In this document: positions 11,896-24,108 of the stretch, piece by piece
How the letters are laid out: each line of letters starts with the position of its first letter
How positions within the stretch are numbered: position 1 is the stretch's first letter
From: Epichloe hybrida
Taxonomy: Eukaryota > Ascomycota > Sordariomycetes > Hypocreales > Clavicipitaceae
Direction: 5' to 3'
Assembly: GCA_019022495.1 (NCBI GenBank)
Contig: JAFEKR010000024.1
Coordinates: forward strand, 496,001-560,000
DNA length: 64,000 nt
The notes under the pieces: model-generated
Told to the model about the DNA's origin: nothing
Seen by the model: only the letters and a program-made list of their open reading frames with translations
Databases searched by the model: none
Made by a program: the position numbers and the translations under genes

Positions 11896-14556
11896 ATGCG
11901 TCACTCGACTGCGGTGGTGGTGGCTTTGCCACTACTTGCGAACACTGGCGTCTTGGCCGCTGAAGACGAATGCTACGCAACAGCAACGGCAACAAACATC
12001 CTGCCCGAGATAACATCCAAAATCACAGCACCTACAATTACTTGGGATCAAAGTTGGGGTTACACATGTGTTATACCCACTGGAATTCCCGGAGGTGGCG
12101 GAAATAATCCCGGCGGCAACCCGGGCTCTCCCGGCAGCCCAGGCTCTCCCGGCAGTCCAGGTTCTCCCGGCAGCCCAGGTTCTCCTGGTACTCCCGGCAG
12201 CCCAGGCTCTCCAGGTTCTCCCGGCAGCCCAGGTTCTCCCGGCAGCCCAGGCTCTCCCGGCAGCCCAGGCTCTCCAGGTTCTCCGGGCAGCCCAGGTTCT
12301 CCCGGTACTCCAGGTTCTCCTGGTACTCCCGGCAACCCGGGCTCTCCTGGCAATCCAGGCTCTCCTGGTACTCCAGGTTCTCCTGGTACTCCCAGCAACC
12401 CAGGCTCTCCAGGTTCTCCGGGTAGCCCAGGTTCTCCCGGTACTCCAGGTTCTCCTGGTACTCCCGGCAACCCGGGCTCTCCTGGCAATCCAGGCTCTCC
12501 CGGTACTCCAGGTTCTCCTGGTACTCCCGGCAACCCAGGCTCTCCTGGTACTCCAGGTTCTCCTAGTACTCCTAGTACTCCTGGCAACCCGGGCTCTCCG
12601 GGCAGCCCAGGCTCTCCCGGCACTCCAGGTTCTCCTGGTACTCCTGGTACTCCTGGCAATCCGGGCTCTCCTGGCAACCCAGGTTCTCCCGGTACTCCAG
12701 GCTCTCCCGGCAACCCAGGCTCGCCTGGTACTCCAGGTTCGCCTGGAGGCAACGGCGGCAACCCAGACTGCTCTGGCTCTTCTGGTGGGAATCCAGGCTC
12801 TCCCGGCAATTCTGGAGGTAACCCGGGCTCTCCTGGGAACCCAGGCTCTCCAAGCAACCCGGGCTGTCCCGCTACTCCAGGTTCTCCTGGGGGCAACGGC
12901 GGCAACCCAGACTCTCCTAGCAATCCTGGCTGTCCCACTTCTCCAGGTTCTCCTGGGGGCAACGGCGGCAACCCAGACTCTTCTAGTAACCCAGGCTGTC
13001 CCGCTACTCCAGGCTCTCCTGGAGACAACGGCAGCAATCCTGGAGGCAATCCAGGCTCTCCCGGCAACCCAGGCTCTCCCGGCAACCCAGGTACTCCTGG
13101 AGGCAACGGCAATAATCCTGGAGGCAACCCAGGTTCTCCCGGCAACCCAGGTACTCCTGGAGGCAACCCAGGTACTCCTGGAGGCAACCCAGGTACTCCT
13201 GGAGGCAACGGCAGCAATCCTGGAGGTAATCCAGGCTCTCCCGGCAACCCAGGTACTCCTGGAGGCAACGGCAGCAATTCTGGAGGCAATCCAGGCTCTC
13301 CCGGCACTCCAGGTACTCCTGGAGGCAACGGCAGCAATCCTGGAGGTAATCCAGGCTCTCCCGGCAACCCAGGTACTCCTGGAGGCAACGGCAGCAATTC
13401 TGGAGGCAATCCAGGCTCTCCCGGCACTCCAGGTACTCCTGGAGGCAACGGCAACAATCCTGGAGGCAATTCAGGCTCTCCCGGCACTCCAGGTACTCCT
13501 GGAGGCAACGGCAACAATCCTGGAGGCAATTCAGGCTCTCCCGGCACTCCAGGTACTCCTGGAGGCAACGGCAGCAATTCTGGAGGCAATCCAGGCTCTC
13601 CCGGCACTCCAGGTTCTCCTGGAAGCAACGACGGCAATCCCGGCGGCAACCCAGGCTCCCCCGGCGGCAGCCCCGGTTCTCCTGGAGGAAATGGAGTCAA
13701 TCCTGGAGGAAACTCAGGAGGCAACCCTGGAGACAAAGGCGGCCCAGGTGGTACTCCAGGCACTGGCTCTGGAGGTAACCCAGGCAGCGGTCCCGGCGGT
13801 AATCCGGGCACTGGCCCTGGAGGAAATCCCGGAGGTCCTTCCGGCAGCAACGGCGGCGGATCTCCCGGTGAAGGCTCAGGACAAAACCCCGGCAGCAACG
13901 GAGGGAATAGTGGGAACCCCGGGGGCAACAGCGGCTCCGGTGGTAACCCAGGAGCAATTGGAGGGGGCAGTGGGAACGGTTCCGGTTCCGGTTCCGGTTC
14001 AAATCCAGGAGGCAACGGGAACGGCTCAGGCGCAGGCGCAGGCTCATGTCCAAGCACGAACGGGAGCAGTGGAAGCAACGAATCTGGCAGCGGGCCAGGG
14101 ACCGGTTCCGGAAGCGGAAGCAATGGCATGGGTGGAGGAAGCAACGACGAGCCTGGGAGTGGGAGTGGAAACGGCAATGGAAGTGAAAACAGCAATGGAA
14201 GCGGAAACGGCAACGGAAGCGGAAACGGCAATGGAAGCGGAAGTGCCAGTGGTAGTGGAAGCGGAAGTGGCAACGGCGGCAGCGACGGCAACGGCAACGG
14301 CAATGGCGGCAGCAGCGACGGCAACGGCAACGGCAGCGGCGGCAGCAACGGCGGCAGCAACGGCGGCAGCAACGGCGGCAGCAACGGCAACGGGAGCGGT
14401 GGTGCGAACGGAGGCAACGGTATCGTATCAGGCTCTGCAAATGCGACAGCCACTGGTGCCGTCACGGCCGCTGCATCGTCGGCGAAGTCAAGAGTTATGC
14501 TCGTCTCAAGTCTGGTGGCGGCTGTGCGGGTGTCTTCTTTGTTCTATAGACTCTAA
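11896..14556 (+). CDS. Secreted collagen-like Gly-X-Pro repeat protein
   Basis: A single exon of 886 residues. The frame is open upstream to a GTG at 11842, but the first ATG is at 11896 and opens a clear signal peptide ([21 protein letters not shown]). Residues about 22-70 form a short unique domain with two cysteines. From about residue 72 to about 610 the chain is nearly unbroken G-S-P, G-T-P and G-N-P triplets, interrupted by GGNG linkers: collagen-like Gly-X-Y with Pro in the Y position. The following part is Gly/Asn/Ser-rich, and the end ([18 protein letters not shown]) is a weak hydrophobic tail that could be a poor GPI signal. Collagen-like repeats in fungi are associated with surface coats and adhesion, so a wall or extracellular-matrix role is likely. 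It is divergent from the mucin-like gene at 6716-10681. Confidence 0.85.
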   Translation: MRHSTAVVVALPLLANTGVLAAEDECYATATATNILPEITSKITAPTITWDQSWGYTCVIPTGIPGGGGNNPGGNPGSPGSPGSPGSPGSPGSPGSPGTPGSPGSPGSPGSPGSPGSPGSPGSPGSPGSPGSPGSPGTPGSPGTPGNPGSPGNPGSPGTPGSPGTPSNPGSPGSPGSPGSPGTPGSPGTPGNPGSPGNPGSPGTPGSPGTPGNPGSPGTPGSPSTPSTPGNPGSPGSPGSPGTPGSPGTPGTPGNPGSPGNPGSPGTPGSPGNPGSPGTPGSPGGNGGNPDCSGSSGGNPGSPGNSGGNPGSPGNPGSPSNPGCPATPGSPGGNGGNPDSPSNPGCPTSPGSPGGNGGNPDSSSNPGCPATPGSPGDNGSNPGGNPGSPGNPGSPGNPGTPGGNGNNPGGNPGSPGNPGTPGGNPGTPGGNPGTPGGNGSNPGGNPGSPGNPGTPGGNGSNSGGNPGSPGTPGTPGGNGSNPGGNPGSPGNPGTPGGNGSNSGGNPGSPGTPGTPGGNGNNPGGNSGSPGTPGTPGGNGNNPGGNSGSPGTPGTPGGNGSNSGGNPGSPGTPGSPGSNDGNPGGNPGSPGGSPGSPGGNGVNPGGNSGGNPGDKGGPGGTPGTGSGGNPGSGPGGNPGTGPGGNPGGPSGSNGGGSPGEGSGQNPGSNGGNSGNPGGNSGSGGNPGAIGGGSGNGSGSGSGSNPGGNGNGSGAGAGSCPSTNGSSGSNESGSGPGTGSGSGSNGMGGGSNDEPGSGSGNGNGSENSNGSGNGNGSGNGNGSGSASGSGSGSGNGGSDGNGNGNGGSSDGNGNGSGGSNGGSNGGSNGGSNGNGSGGANGGNGIVSGSANATATGAVTAAASSAKSRVMLVSSLVAAVRVSSLFYRL
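12112..13640. repeat. Coding tandem repeats (collagen-like array)
   Basis: A basic 9-base period (one G-X-P triplet) with higher-order 60-base units from about 13020 to 13620 (GGAGGCAACGGCAGCAAT followed by CCAGGCTCTCCCGGC). Because stop codons are absent in several frames, long antisense and shifted frames appear here; they are artefacts. Confidence 0.9.
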
Positions 14557-16190
14557 GATTGCAAATAGTTCTCTGGGTGGTATGAAAATAATGTCTACTG
14601 TAATTTGATAGAATAGTTGTCAACCATGGTCAACCATCGATTAACTAGTCCTTCCTGGTTCGAATTGTGAAATGGAAGCATCAACCTCTCATAGTCCGGC
14701 CCACGTTTTCGTGACCTCTTTGCCTCGGAGTTTGTCTTTACTCTGTACGGGGTACGGGTTACTCAGGTAGATGCTGACATGGAAGTCACCCGGTGTAAAG
14801 GCATGTCGTTAGCGGCTCGAACAATCCAGTCTTGTATTCTAAAACATGAACATGGAAAACAATGGGTTACGGGGAAAGGCAATGGAGGACCGAAATCTCT
14901 TACTCCGTGCAGGACATGGCCCCATCTGTCTCACTTGTGCAGATCTCACTCGCATGCTGTGTCAGTCACAGCAAATAGTCTCCCAACAGTCTCCACGATA
15001 CACATCTCGGCTCTCACGGCCACCGTTCCACATTTGGACTGGCGTGTTTGGTGACAGCTTCAACTAGCGTTAAGCCTTGCCGCTATGTTGACGGACCGAC
15101 TCTGGAGCTATGTTTTGAGGAACGCACCCATGAAATATCGTCTGATCCCACTGTAGATTGGCGAATTCCAAGCCCGAGGCCCCATTGTGTCCCTCAACAC
15201 AAAATTAGTCTCGGTAAGCGGTCTCGGTGAGCGATTTGGGACCGAAGGCACTACCACTTTGTCCACTTGGCCCATGTGACCATGTCTCATCGAGATCGCT
15301 GCGAAAACAATTACAGCACGGTTCTGGGCTCTCGATAGTGGAAAGACTCTGCGAGGCCCGGCGACGTCGTTCAGAGAAACAATTCCCGCAGCTCTACGTG
15401 CTTGAGTCACACCATGCGGCAGGCAAGAGTGAGTCGACAAGTCGTGCGCTGTGCGCTGTGCGCCGTGGTCACGCGGAGGGAAATGGTTTTGCTTGGCAGA
15501 GGCGGGCGGGAAGGAACAGACGACGTGCAGTGTCCGTGTTTTTGCGTGTTCTTGCGTGTTCTTGCAACGACGACTTTCAACAGCTTCCAACGGCTTCCAA
15601 CGGCTTCCAACAGATACTTTGGCGGCTCTCTGGTCCGGCTGTCGGCCACAGCATGGCAACCCGACAGCTCGACCAGTCCCTCAAGGGTTCTCTATGCCAT
15701 CTCTATGCCACGACAGGAAAGTCAATCTTCTCGGTTGTGCTCGTCAATTCGCATGCATGCTGTTCATTGTGACCAGGCAGTTATCGTTATGCTACCTACG
15801 TCAGAGGCTGTCCTCGTCCAACTAGCATCAACTAGTCCAGCCAGCATAACAGCAGATTGGTCCGCCCGATCCGGAATGCCAAGCGGTCTACCGCTTCAGG
15901 CTGGCATCTGGGATAGAGAGGAATTGCGCGCGCACGGGTGCAAGCTTCTTTAGACCTGTCAGATTAACATGGCAACCATTCTCGCGAAAATGGCTGACGT
16001 CCGACGTACGCATCATCATTTGAGAACTGAAATACACGTTCCGCCCGCCTCGTCTTCACCCTCAACACTTTGGCCGTGGTCAATTTACTGAAAACAACCA
16101 CTTGGGACAGTTGGATTTGTGTATCTCTCTGCCGCTGGGTCACCCTCATCGACAAGACAAGCGCAAGTTTGCCGGGCGAAGAGAAAAAGG
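14557..16190. other. Intergenic region, no supported gene
   Basis: About 1.6 kb between the collagen-like gene and the glutamyltranspeptidase. Several frames of 80-180 codons start at non-ATG codons and show no family features. A three-copy CTTCCAACGG run lies near 15585-15612. The right part should contain the promoter of the gene at 16191. Confidence 0.55.
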
Positions 16191-18081
16191 ATGCTCTCCA
16201 AATTCAAGTCCATTCAGCACCTGTTGTTGGCTGCCACGACCCTCACAGCAATTGTCAATGGCGAGGAGCATGAAGTAGGTCCCAGGCTAGGTGCCGTGGC
16301 CTCCGAGAGCAGCATATGCAGCAGAATTGGTACACGACTCTTGGAAGATGGGGGGAACGCCGTGGACGCCATCGTCGGCACCGTCTTCTGCGTGGGCACC
16401 GTAGCCATGTATCATTCTGGCATCGGTGGTGGCGGCTTCATGCTGCTGAGAGCGGCCAACGGATCCTACGAGTTTGTTGACTTTCGCGAGACGGCACCGG
16501 CTGCGGCGTTTGAAGACATGTACAAGGGCAATGCCAATGCCAGTATGTACGGAGGCTTGGCCAGGTAGGATTTTTCTGCGGGAGTCCATACGAAAACGAC
16601 CCGGCACGCGACATGTGTTGAAGATGATGTCTGGCGCTAACAATTTGTTATTGTTGGTTTCGCAACACCAGCGCGGTGCCAGGCGAGCTCCGAGCCACAG
16701 AGTACATTCACAAGAACTATGGAAAGCTCAAATGGGCCGATACCATTGCGCCTTCCATCAAACTTGCTCGATGGGGGTTCCCAGTGACTGAGGATTTGGT
16801 CAGGTATGTGACTCGAGCTCAAGTCCGCTCAAGGCCATCACTCCTCCTCGTATGACGGGTTGCTGAAAATTTTCATCGTGTTTATCGTTCGCCAGGTACA
16901 TGGATTCAGTCTCACCGAACAAATTCCTTACTGAAGATCCCTCATGGGCGATAGACTTTGCGCCACACGGGCGTCGTGTGAGACTGGGTGAGACAATGAC
17001 CCGCAAGCGATTTGCAAACACACTTGAGACGATTGCAACTGAAGGCGCCGATGCTTTCTACACTGGCGCCATGGCCAAAGCGACGATTGCCGCGCTAAAG
17101 AACGCCAATGGAACCATGACCCTGGATGACCTCAAGAATTACACCATCGCTCATCGGCAACCCATCGACATTCAGTATCGAGGCTACAAGCTGACTAGCA
17201 CGAATGCGCCATCCAGCGGCAGCGTTGCACTCAGCGCTCTGAACACGCTCAACGGATATGACGAGTTCCAAGAGCCAAGCCGTTCCAACTCATCTACGCA
17301 GCTGATGGTGGAAGCCATCAAGTGGGCGTATAGCCAGCGGGCAGAACTCGCCGATCCGTCATTTGTCTCGGGAATGGACGCCTATACCAAGAGCATGATA
17401 TCGCCAGAGACGGGTGCGGAGATACGCTCCAAGATCTCTGGCGAAACAACTTTCAACCTGTCTTACTATGACCCCAAGGGTCTCGAATCTCTGGAAACGC
17501 CCGGAACTTCCCACATGGTTTCCGCCGATGCATCAGGATTATCCGTCTCCATGACCACCACTGTAAACCTGCTCTTCGGCTCCCACCTCATGGTTCCAGA
17601 AACCGGCATCATTATGAACAATCAGATGAACGACTTTAGCATCCCCGGTGAATCTAACGCATTTGGGTACATTCCGAGTGAGGTCAACTTTGTCAAGGCT
17701 GGGAAGCGGCCCTTGTCGTCCATTTCGCCTATAATTGCAGAGACGCCCGACGGAAAGCTTTTCTTCTCCATTGGCTGCGCGGGCGGCAGCCGCATCACCA
17801 CGGCCAATATACAAAATGCCATCCACCTCATTGACGGCAACATGACTGTTGCTGAAGCAATCAAAGAGCCCAGACTGCATGACCAGTTGGTGCCGACGAC
17901 TGTGGCGTTTGAGTATGCGTACAGCAATGACACGGTCTCATACTTGAAGTCGCTGCATCATAATGCTACTTGGGTGGCACCAGGCCAGAGCACGGCTCAA
18001 GGATTGCGGTGGTTGTCCAACGGGACGTTTGAGGCTGCTGGAGAGCCGAGACAGAGAAACTCCGGTGGTTTTGCAGTCTAG
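16191..18081 (+). CDS. Gamma-glutamyltranspeptidase, secreted
   Basis: Three exons (16191-16564, 16672-16803, 16896-18081) join to 563 residues, the usual length for the Ntn-hydrolase family. The N-terminus is a signal peptide (MLSKFKSIQHLLLAATTLTA). GIGGGGFMLL and the DFRETAP motif (gamma-glutamyl binding) lie in the large subunit. The autocleavage site is PGTSHMVSADASG near residue 372, where Thr becomes the new N-terminus and nucleophile. SMTTTVNLLFGS and CAGGSRITTANIQNAIHLID belong to the small subunit. The enzyme cleaves glutathione and other gamma-glutamyl compounds, transferring glutamyl to water or amino acids, outside the cell or in the vacuole. Unspliced, the first frame stops just after the donor at 16565, so the introns are required. 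All expected motifs are intact. Confidence 0.93.
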
Positions 18082-18207
18082 TGTACGAGTAATCCCCACG
18101 TCCCTCTTTTCTTCTTGATTCGATACTTTTGTCGTTTATATATAGCAAAGACGGCATGATGAGTGTTTACATCAGCTGGAGTAGAAAAGTAAAGGTCCAT
18201 TGTCATA

Positions 18208-18240
<33 letters not shown>

Positions 18241-19184
18241 CGGAGAGCTATATAGCAAATGACCATGCAAACAATTTTCCAGCTAAATTCTCAGGTCGTC
18301 TGTTGCAGGGACTGCTACAACGATCACTGGTGAGAAATGAGTTTTCCGGAGCGCAGTCAGTCAAGTGCTTGCTTCGACCGGTTCATGGAGGTCATCTGGC
18401 CAAGGATACATACAGTCCCGGCTTCTTCCCTTGCCCAAGAGCAAGGAGGCTTCGCCTGTCTATAGGCCTTTTTTTTTTCTTCTTACATTTCCTTCCGTAG
18501 ACTCTTCACCATTCTCATCAGATACGGATAAGACGAGAGGGGCAGACTGCGACGGCGCGATTTTGTCATGGCCTCGGTGTGGGCTGGGCAACGAGCTTGT
18601 TGGGCTTCATGACGGTGGCCATGGCTCTGATTCCGTGTTGTTTCCGGTGGAAGCAAATATTGCAAGTGATGTCGTCGTTGAACCCGCCATTGCCAAGTCT
18701 GGGCCAGGTGCACGTCCAGCTGTACATAAGCGGCTGCCAGCGGCTGTCAGCGGCTGTCATTGGCTGTCATTGGCCACGTCACGGAGAGTCGGCGGACCAC
18801 GGCGGCGGGCAGCCAGGGCAGCCCAGGGGCCTCAGTGGGGTGGATTACGGTGGGTTCCAGGCTTCCAAGCAATGTCGGGGGCAAATTCGAAAAGTACAGA
18901 TCGCAACTCGGCCCGACCGAAAACTGCTTCTGTTTCCTGTCCCGTCGAATCGCTTCTTCATCTCTTGACGGCTGGCTCCCTTTTTTCCCCGATGACAACG
19001 GCCACGCAGCCTGGCCCTTCGCTTCCAACTCCTACACTAATTGCTGCTGCTGCGCTGCATCTGTGTTTCATTCTTCCAATAGACCGTTCGTCTTCGTCTC
19101 AGGCCTGAACGAGCTTCGTGCGTCGTCGCCCCTCCTTCCCGGTTCGCGCGAGACTGCGACGCTCTCAACGTCGTCATCTGCACC
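18082..19184. other. Intergenic region with CT/TA microsatellite
   Basis: About 1.1 kb upstream of the P5A-ATPase. A (CT)n run passes straight into (TA)n at about 18208-18241. Pyrimidine-rich stretches near 18470-18500 and 19060-19180 are typical of fungal promoters. No coding frame is convincing. Confidence 0.6.
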
Positions 19185-22100
19185 ATGGCGCCCTTGGTCG
19201 ACAATCCTCAGATCAAGGAGGCCGAGCTGCTACGGCCGCTGCCCTTCTACTTCCATGCCTACGTCTGGCCGTTTGCCATCGTCTGGCCCATCTTCCTGCG
19301 ATACTACCTTACTCCCGACCTCTACGAGAAGTACATCGGCGCCCCAGAATGGACCTTTGTCTGGTGTGGTACCATCATTACATTGCAGTCGCTCGTCTGG
19401 CTAAGCACCCATTGGAGTGTTGCTCTTGATGCGCGCTTCAGGGCAGCCAAGGTGAAATCTGTTGATGAGGCCCAGCTGATCAAAGTACTCCCTATTGCAA
19501 ACGCTGGTTCTGGCGAAATTTGCAAGATTGTGCGCGACAAGGTTAGCCATCGTCCATATTCGCAGTCTCTCCTCTTCAAATTGACTGACATGAACTCGCA
19601 ACCTCCAACAACAGACCGGGGGTAAGGTCAACACATCCTTTCTCTTCCAGAAGCGCCGATTTCTCTACAGCTCGGAAACCAAGTCTTTCACTGCCCTTCG
19701 ATATGACATTGATGTTGAGCCCAAGCCCACCATCGGTCACTTCCAGTCCTCAAGGGGCCTGGAAAAGCAGTCTGAAATCACCCGAATCGAGCAACACTAC
19801 GGTGCCAATACTTTCGATATCCCCGTTCCCACCTTTACCGAGCTTTTCAAAGAGCATGCCGTTGCGCCCTTCTTCGTTTTCCAGATCTTCTGTGTCGGGC
19901 TTTGGCTTCTCGACGAATACTGGTATTATTCGCTCTTCACACTCTTCATGTTGGTCGCCTTCGAAAGCACCGTTGTTTGGCAACGTCAGCGCACACTCAC
20001 CGAATTCCGTGGCATGAGCATCAAGCCTTACGATATCTGGGTTTTTCGCCTCGGCAAATGGACCGAGATCCAGACAGACCGCCTTCTCCCTGGCGACCTG
20101 GTATCTGCTGCACGAACCAAGGAAGACAGCGGCGTGGCGTGCGACATGCTTTTGGTCGAGGGAACCGCAATTGTCAATGAAGCCATGCTTTCCGGGGAGA
20201 GCACTCCTCTTCTCAAGGACTCCATTCAATTGCGTCCCTCGGATGCTGTGCTCGACACCGAAGGTCTCGACAAGAATGCTTTCCTATGGGGCGGTACCAA
20301 GGTTCTTCAGATCACCCACGGTAATCCAGAGCAGGAAAAGCCCAAGTTGCTATCGGGTGTGCCCCCTCCCCCTGATAACGGAGCCATGGCCATTGTGACA
20401 AAGACTGGATTCGAGACCTCTCAGGGAAGTCTTGTTCGCACCATGATCTACTCTACCGAGCGCGTCTCGGCAAACAACTTCGAGGCCCTTCTCTTCATCC
20501 TATTCCTCCTCATCTTCGCAGTTGCTGCTTCGTGGTATGTTTGGGATGAGGGAGTCCGCAGGGATCGCAAGCGCTCCAAGCTTCTTCTTGACTGTATCTT
20601 GATTGTCACTAGTGTCGTCCCGCCAGAATTGCCCATGGAGCTGAGTCTTGCCGTCAATACCAGTTTGGCCGCGCTCTCCAAACTAGCCATCTTTTGCACT
20701 GAGCCATTCAGAATTCCTTATGGTGGTCGCATTGATATTGCTTGTTTCGACAAGACCGGCACTCTCACTGGCGAGGACTTGGTTGTCGAGGGAATTGCTG
20801 GGCTCGGTCTGGCCGATTCGGATACCAACGATAAAAAGGAAGCTGACGGAGCTCACTCCACCATGGTTCCGGTCACCGAGGCTGGTATTGAGACTCAGCT
20901 TGTTTTGGCCACTGCTCATGCGTTGGTGAAGCTGGATGAAGGCGAGATTGTCGGTGACCCAATGGAAAAGGCTACTCTCACTTCACTCGGTTGGGGACTC
21001 GGTCGCAATGATATCTTGGCCAGCAAGAACAAGAACAACGGCACGCAGGGTTCCGTTCAAATCAAGCGTCGTTTCCAGTTTTCTTCGGCTCTCAAGCGTC
21101 AAAGCTCTGTTGCCATGGTAAATGGAATCTCGAAAACCGGAAAGAAAGTCCGAGGTACTTTTGTCGGCGTCAAGGGTGCCCCCGAGACGATAATGAAGAT
21201 GCTTGTTGATGTCCCAGCTGATTACGAGGAGACATTCAAGTACTTCACGCGCAAGGGATCTCGTGTTCTGGCTCTGGCTTACAAGCAGCTGACTGTCGAC
21301 TCTGAACTTGGCTCCGGCAAAATCAATGATCTGAAACGTGAGAAGGTCGAGGCCGACCTCACTTTTGCTGGCTTTCTGGTTCTCCACTGCCCTCTGAAGG
21401 ACGATGCCAAGGAGGCCGTTCAAATGTTGAATGAGAGCAGTCATCGTGTAGTTATGATCACCGGTGACAATCCTCTCACTGCCGTTCATGTTGCTCGCGA
21501 GGTTGAAATTGTTGACCGAGACGTTTTGATTCTGGATGCCCCTGAGGATAACGTTGGTGGGAAGAAGCTCATATGGAAGAGTGTGGATGACAAGATCAGC
21601 ATCTCTGTCGATCCCACTAAGCCTATCGACTCTCAAATTCTGAAGACCAAAGATCTCTGCGTCACCGGGTACGCCCTCGCTCAATTCAAAGATCAAGCTG
21701 GTTGGAACTCGTTGCTGCGTCATACTTGGGTGTATGCTCGAGTTTCCCCCAAGCAGAAAGAGGATATTCTGTTGGGCCTCAAAGACATGGGCTACTACAC
21801 CCTCATGGCAGGTGACGGCACAAACGACGTCGGCGCTCTCAAGCAGGCTCATATTGGTGTGGCCTTGCTCAACGGTACCAAGGAAGACCTGAGTCGCATT
21901 GCTGAACACGCCAGAAACACCAAGATGAAGGAAGTGTACCAAAAGCAATGTGATCTGATGAAGCGATTCAACCAGCCATCCCCCCCTGTCCCTGTCATGA
22001 TTGCCCATCTGTACCCTCCTGGCCCCACGAACCCTAACTACATGAAGGCCGCTGAACGCGAGGCTAAAAACAAAAACATGACAACGGAAGAATACATCAA

Positions 22101-23303
22101 GGCACAGGGCCACCCCACTGAGACTATCGTATCACCCGGCGCTCAGAGTCTTGTCGATTCCGGAAACAAACGACAAGCTGAAGCTCAGAAGAAAGCCGCA
22201 GGCCTTGCTGACAAGCTCGCGAATGGAATGCTCGAGGCCGAGCTCGGCGACGACGAACCTCCGACTCTGAAGTTGGGTGATGCCTCCGTCGCCGCTCCCT
22301 TCACATCCAAGCTTCGAGATGTGATTGCCATCCCCAACATCATTCGCCAAGGTCGTTGTACTCTCGTCGCTACCATTCAGATGTACAAGATTCTCGCATT
22401 GAACTGCTTGATCAGCGCCTACTCCCTGTCTGTCTTATACCTCGAAGGCATCAAGTTTGGTGACACTCAGTACACCATCAGCGGTATGCTCATGTCTGTC
22501 TGCTTCCTCAGCATTTCCCGCGCCAAGGTTGTGGAAGGCTTGAGCAAGGAACGACCCCAGCCAAACATTTTCAACATTTACATCATTGGCTCTATTCTCG
22601 GACAGTTTGCCGTTCACATTGTCACGCTCATCTACATCGCCCGCCTTTGTGAGAAGATTGAACCGTACGTGCATCCCTGAGCCATTCTTGGCATATCCTT
22701 TCTTTCGATGAACCATTCATTATTGACATGTCTCTTCTTCTTTTCTTTTTCTTTTTTTTTTCTAGCCGATCTGGTCTCGTCGACCTAGAAGCCGAATTCG
22801 AGCCCTCGCTCCTCAACTCAGCCATCTACCTTCTCCAACTCATCCAACAGGTCTCCACCTTCGCCATCAACTACCAAGGCCGACCGTTCCGCGAATCGCT
22901 CTCCGAGAACAAGGCCATGTTCTATGGCATCGTCGGCGTCTCCGGACTCGCCTTTGTCTGCGCCCTCGAGCTCGTTCCCGAAATCAACGAGGGCATGAAA
23001 CTAGTCAAGTTCACCGAGGAATTCAAGATGAAGATGGCAGTATGCATGGCCCTCGACTACATGGTCTGCTTCGTCATCGAAAAGGGTCTCAAGGCCGCCT
23101 TCAGCGACTACCAAGCTCGTGACATTGCGGAGCGTCGACCCGACCAGCTCGAAAGGGAGAATGCTCGTAAGAAGATCGAGGCAGAGAAGAAGGCTGCAGA
23201 GGATGAGCAAAAGAGACTGGACAAGGTGGCCGAGTTTGAGCGCCAGGTGGCCGAGAGAAGACGAAAGCTCGAGGAATGGCGATCTGGTCGTCGGGCGCAG
23301 TAG
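19185..23303 (+). CDS. SPF1: P5A-type ATPase of the endoplasmic reticulum (Spf1/Cta4 type)
   Basis: Three exons (19185-19541, 19615-22664, 22766-23303) give about 1314 residues, right for P5A ATPases. The ATG sits in CACCATGG. The N-terminal part has the extra membrane segments of the P5 class. The class signature PPELPMELSL lies near residue 454, the phosphorylation loop DKTGTLTGED near 498, MITGDNPLTA in the P domain, and GDGTNDVGALK near 851. The C-terminal membrane segments run on into exon 3, which ends in a charged coiled-coil tail (ARKKIEAEKKAAEDEQKRL). The yeast homologue Spf1 removes mis-targeted transmembrane helices from the ER and affects manganese and sterol balance. The split of a membrane segment by intron 2, just after IARLCEKIEP, is consistent. 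The second intron has a strong polypyrimidine tract before its acceptor. Confidence 0.95.
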
Positions 23304-24108
23304 GAGAGTTTGCATTTATTTCTTGGGGGCGTGCCCATTCGCACTGCTTGCGCACTTTGCTGTGCAATAGATATGCCAAGGTAAATGGTTTTTTTTTTCG
23401 TAAATCTCTTCTCCACGACCGGTAGAAAAGGGGATGCAGCCCTTGTGCGGCCACGGAAAAGAAAAGAAAAAAGGGAGACGTCTCTATAGACAAGAGGTAG
23501 AAGGTGTCGAGGTATTGAACAAGGGCCGACCCCGTGAGGAAGTTGTCTGTCTGTCTTCTGCCCACGGGACACAGGCACAGAAGCATGTAACATACGGTAT
23601 ACTTAATAATTCTCCTTTACACTCGGGGGAATCAGGAGATGCACGTATAGCATTTAATCGGCGAAAGAAAAGCAGTCAATTGTCATGACGGAACATTTAA
23701 ACGTTTTTCCCGGTCTTGTCAGTAAACATATTTAATCGACGACAGAAAAGCATCGTCAATTGTCGTGACGGAATATTTAAACGTTTTTCCCGGTCTTGTC
23801 AGTAAACATCTACAGGCATCACTAGATACGTTGGCTAATAGTAGGTTACTTTTAATTTACAGGAGACTCAATTAAATTAGTCTATGGCTTTTTGAGAAAA
23901 CGTGAAAAGTTATCTCGTGGTTCCCCTTTTCTTAGTGTAGCCACTTTTGGGCATCACGCAGTCAAGGATGGTATTGAGTAACTCTTTCACACCAAGTCCC
24001 CCGAGTCCGCCTTTTGTCGTCATTTTGTACATCGTGCGCCTCGTCTAGCCAAAACTGCTTTTTTTGGCACTAGGTAATAGACAAGGCATGTGGCCTACGG
24101 GTGTGCAT
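23304..24108. other. Shared 3' region of two convergent genes
   Basis: The ATPase (plus) and malate dehydrogenase (minus) genes converge here. The region is AT-richer than its neighbours and contains a two-copy tandem duplication (23652-23809), listed separately. No gene is seen. Confidence 0.65.
23652..23809. repeat. Two-copy tandem repeat, about 79 bp
   Basis: Copy 1 (23652-23729) and copy 2 (23730-23809) abut exactly. Both begin ATTTAATCG and end GTCTTGTCAGTAAACAT. They differ by a few substitutions and a 2-base length change. Confidence 0.9.

Noticed and set aside
12060..14608. Long frames overlapping the collagen-like gene (801 codons on minus, 846 codons in another plus frame)
   Set aside because: The repeat unit lacks stop codons in several frames, so they are open for free. 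They lack a signal peptide or known motifs; the G-X-P frame has ATG, signal peptide and sensible ends.
15227..15953. Two overlapping plus frames of about 180 codons
   Set aside because: Non-ATG starts, Arg/Cys-rich composition and no motif; the sequence includes tandem CTTCCAACGG repeats.
16119..16190. Upstream extension of the glutamyltranspeptidase frame
   Set aside because: It starts at a non-ATG codon and would bury the signal peptide that begins at the ATG at 16191.
18365..19108. 247-codon plus frame upstream of the P5A-ATPase
   Set aside because: Starts at a non-ATG codon, low complexity, no family feature, and lies in the promoter region of the ATPase.
20983..22113. 376-codon antisense frame over the P5A-ATPase
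   Set aside because: A shadow of a conserved sense gene; no independent support.
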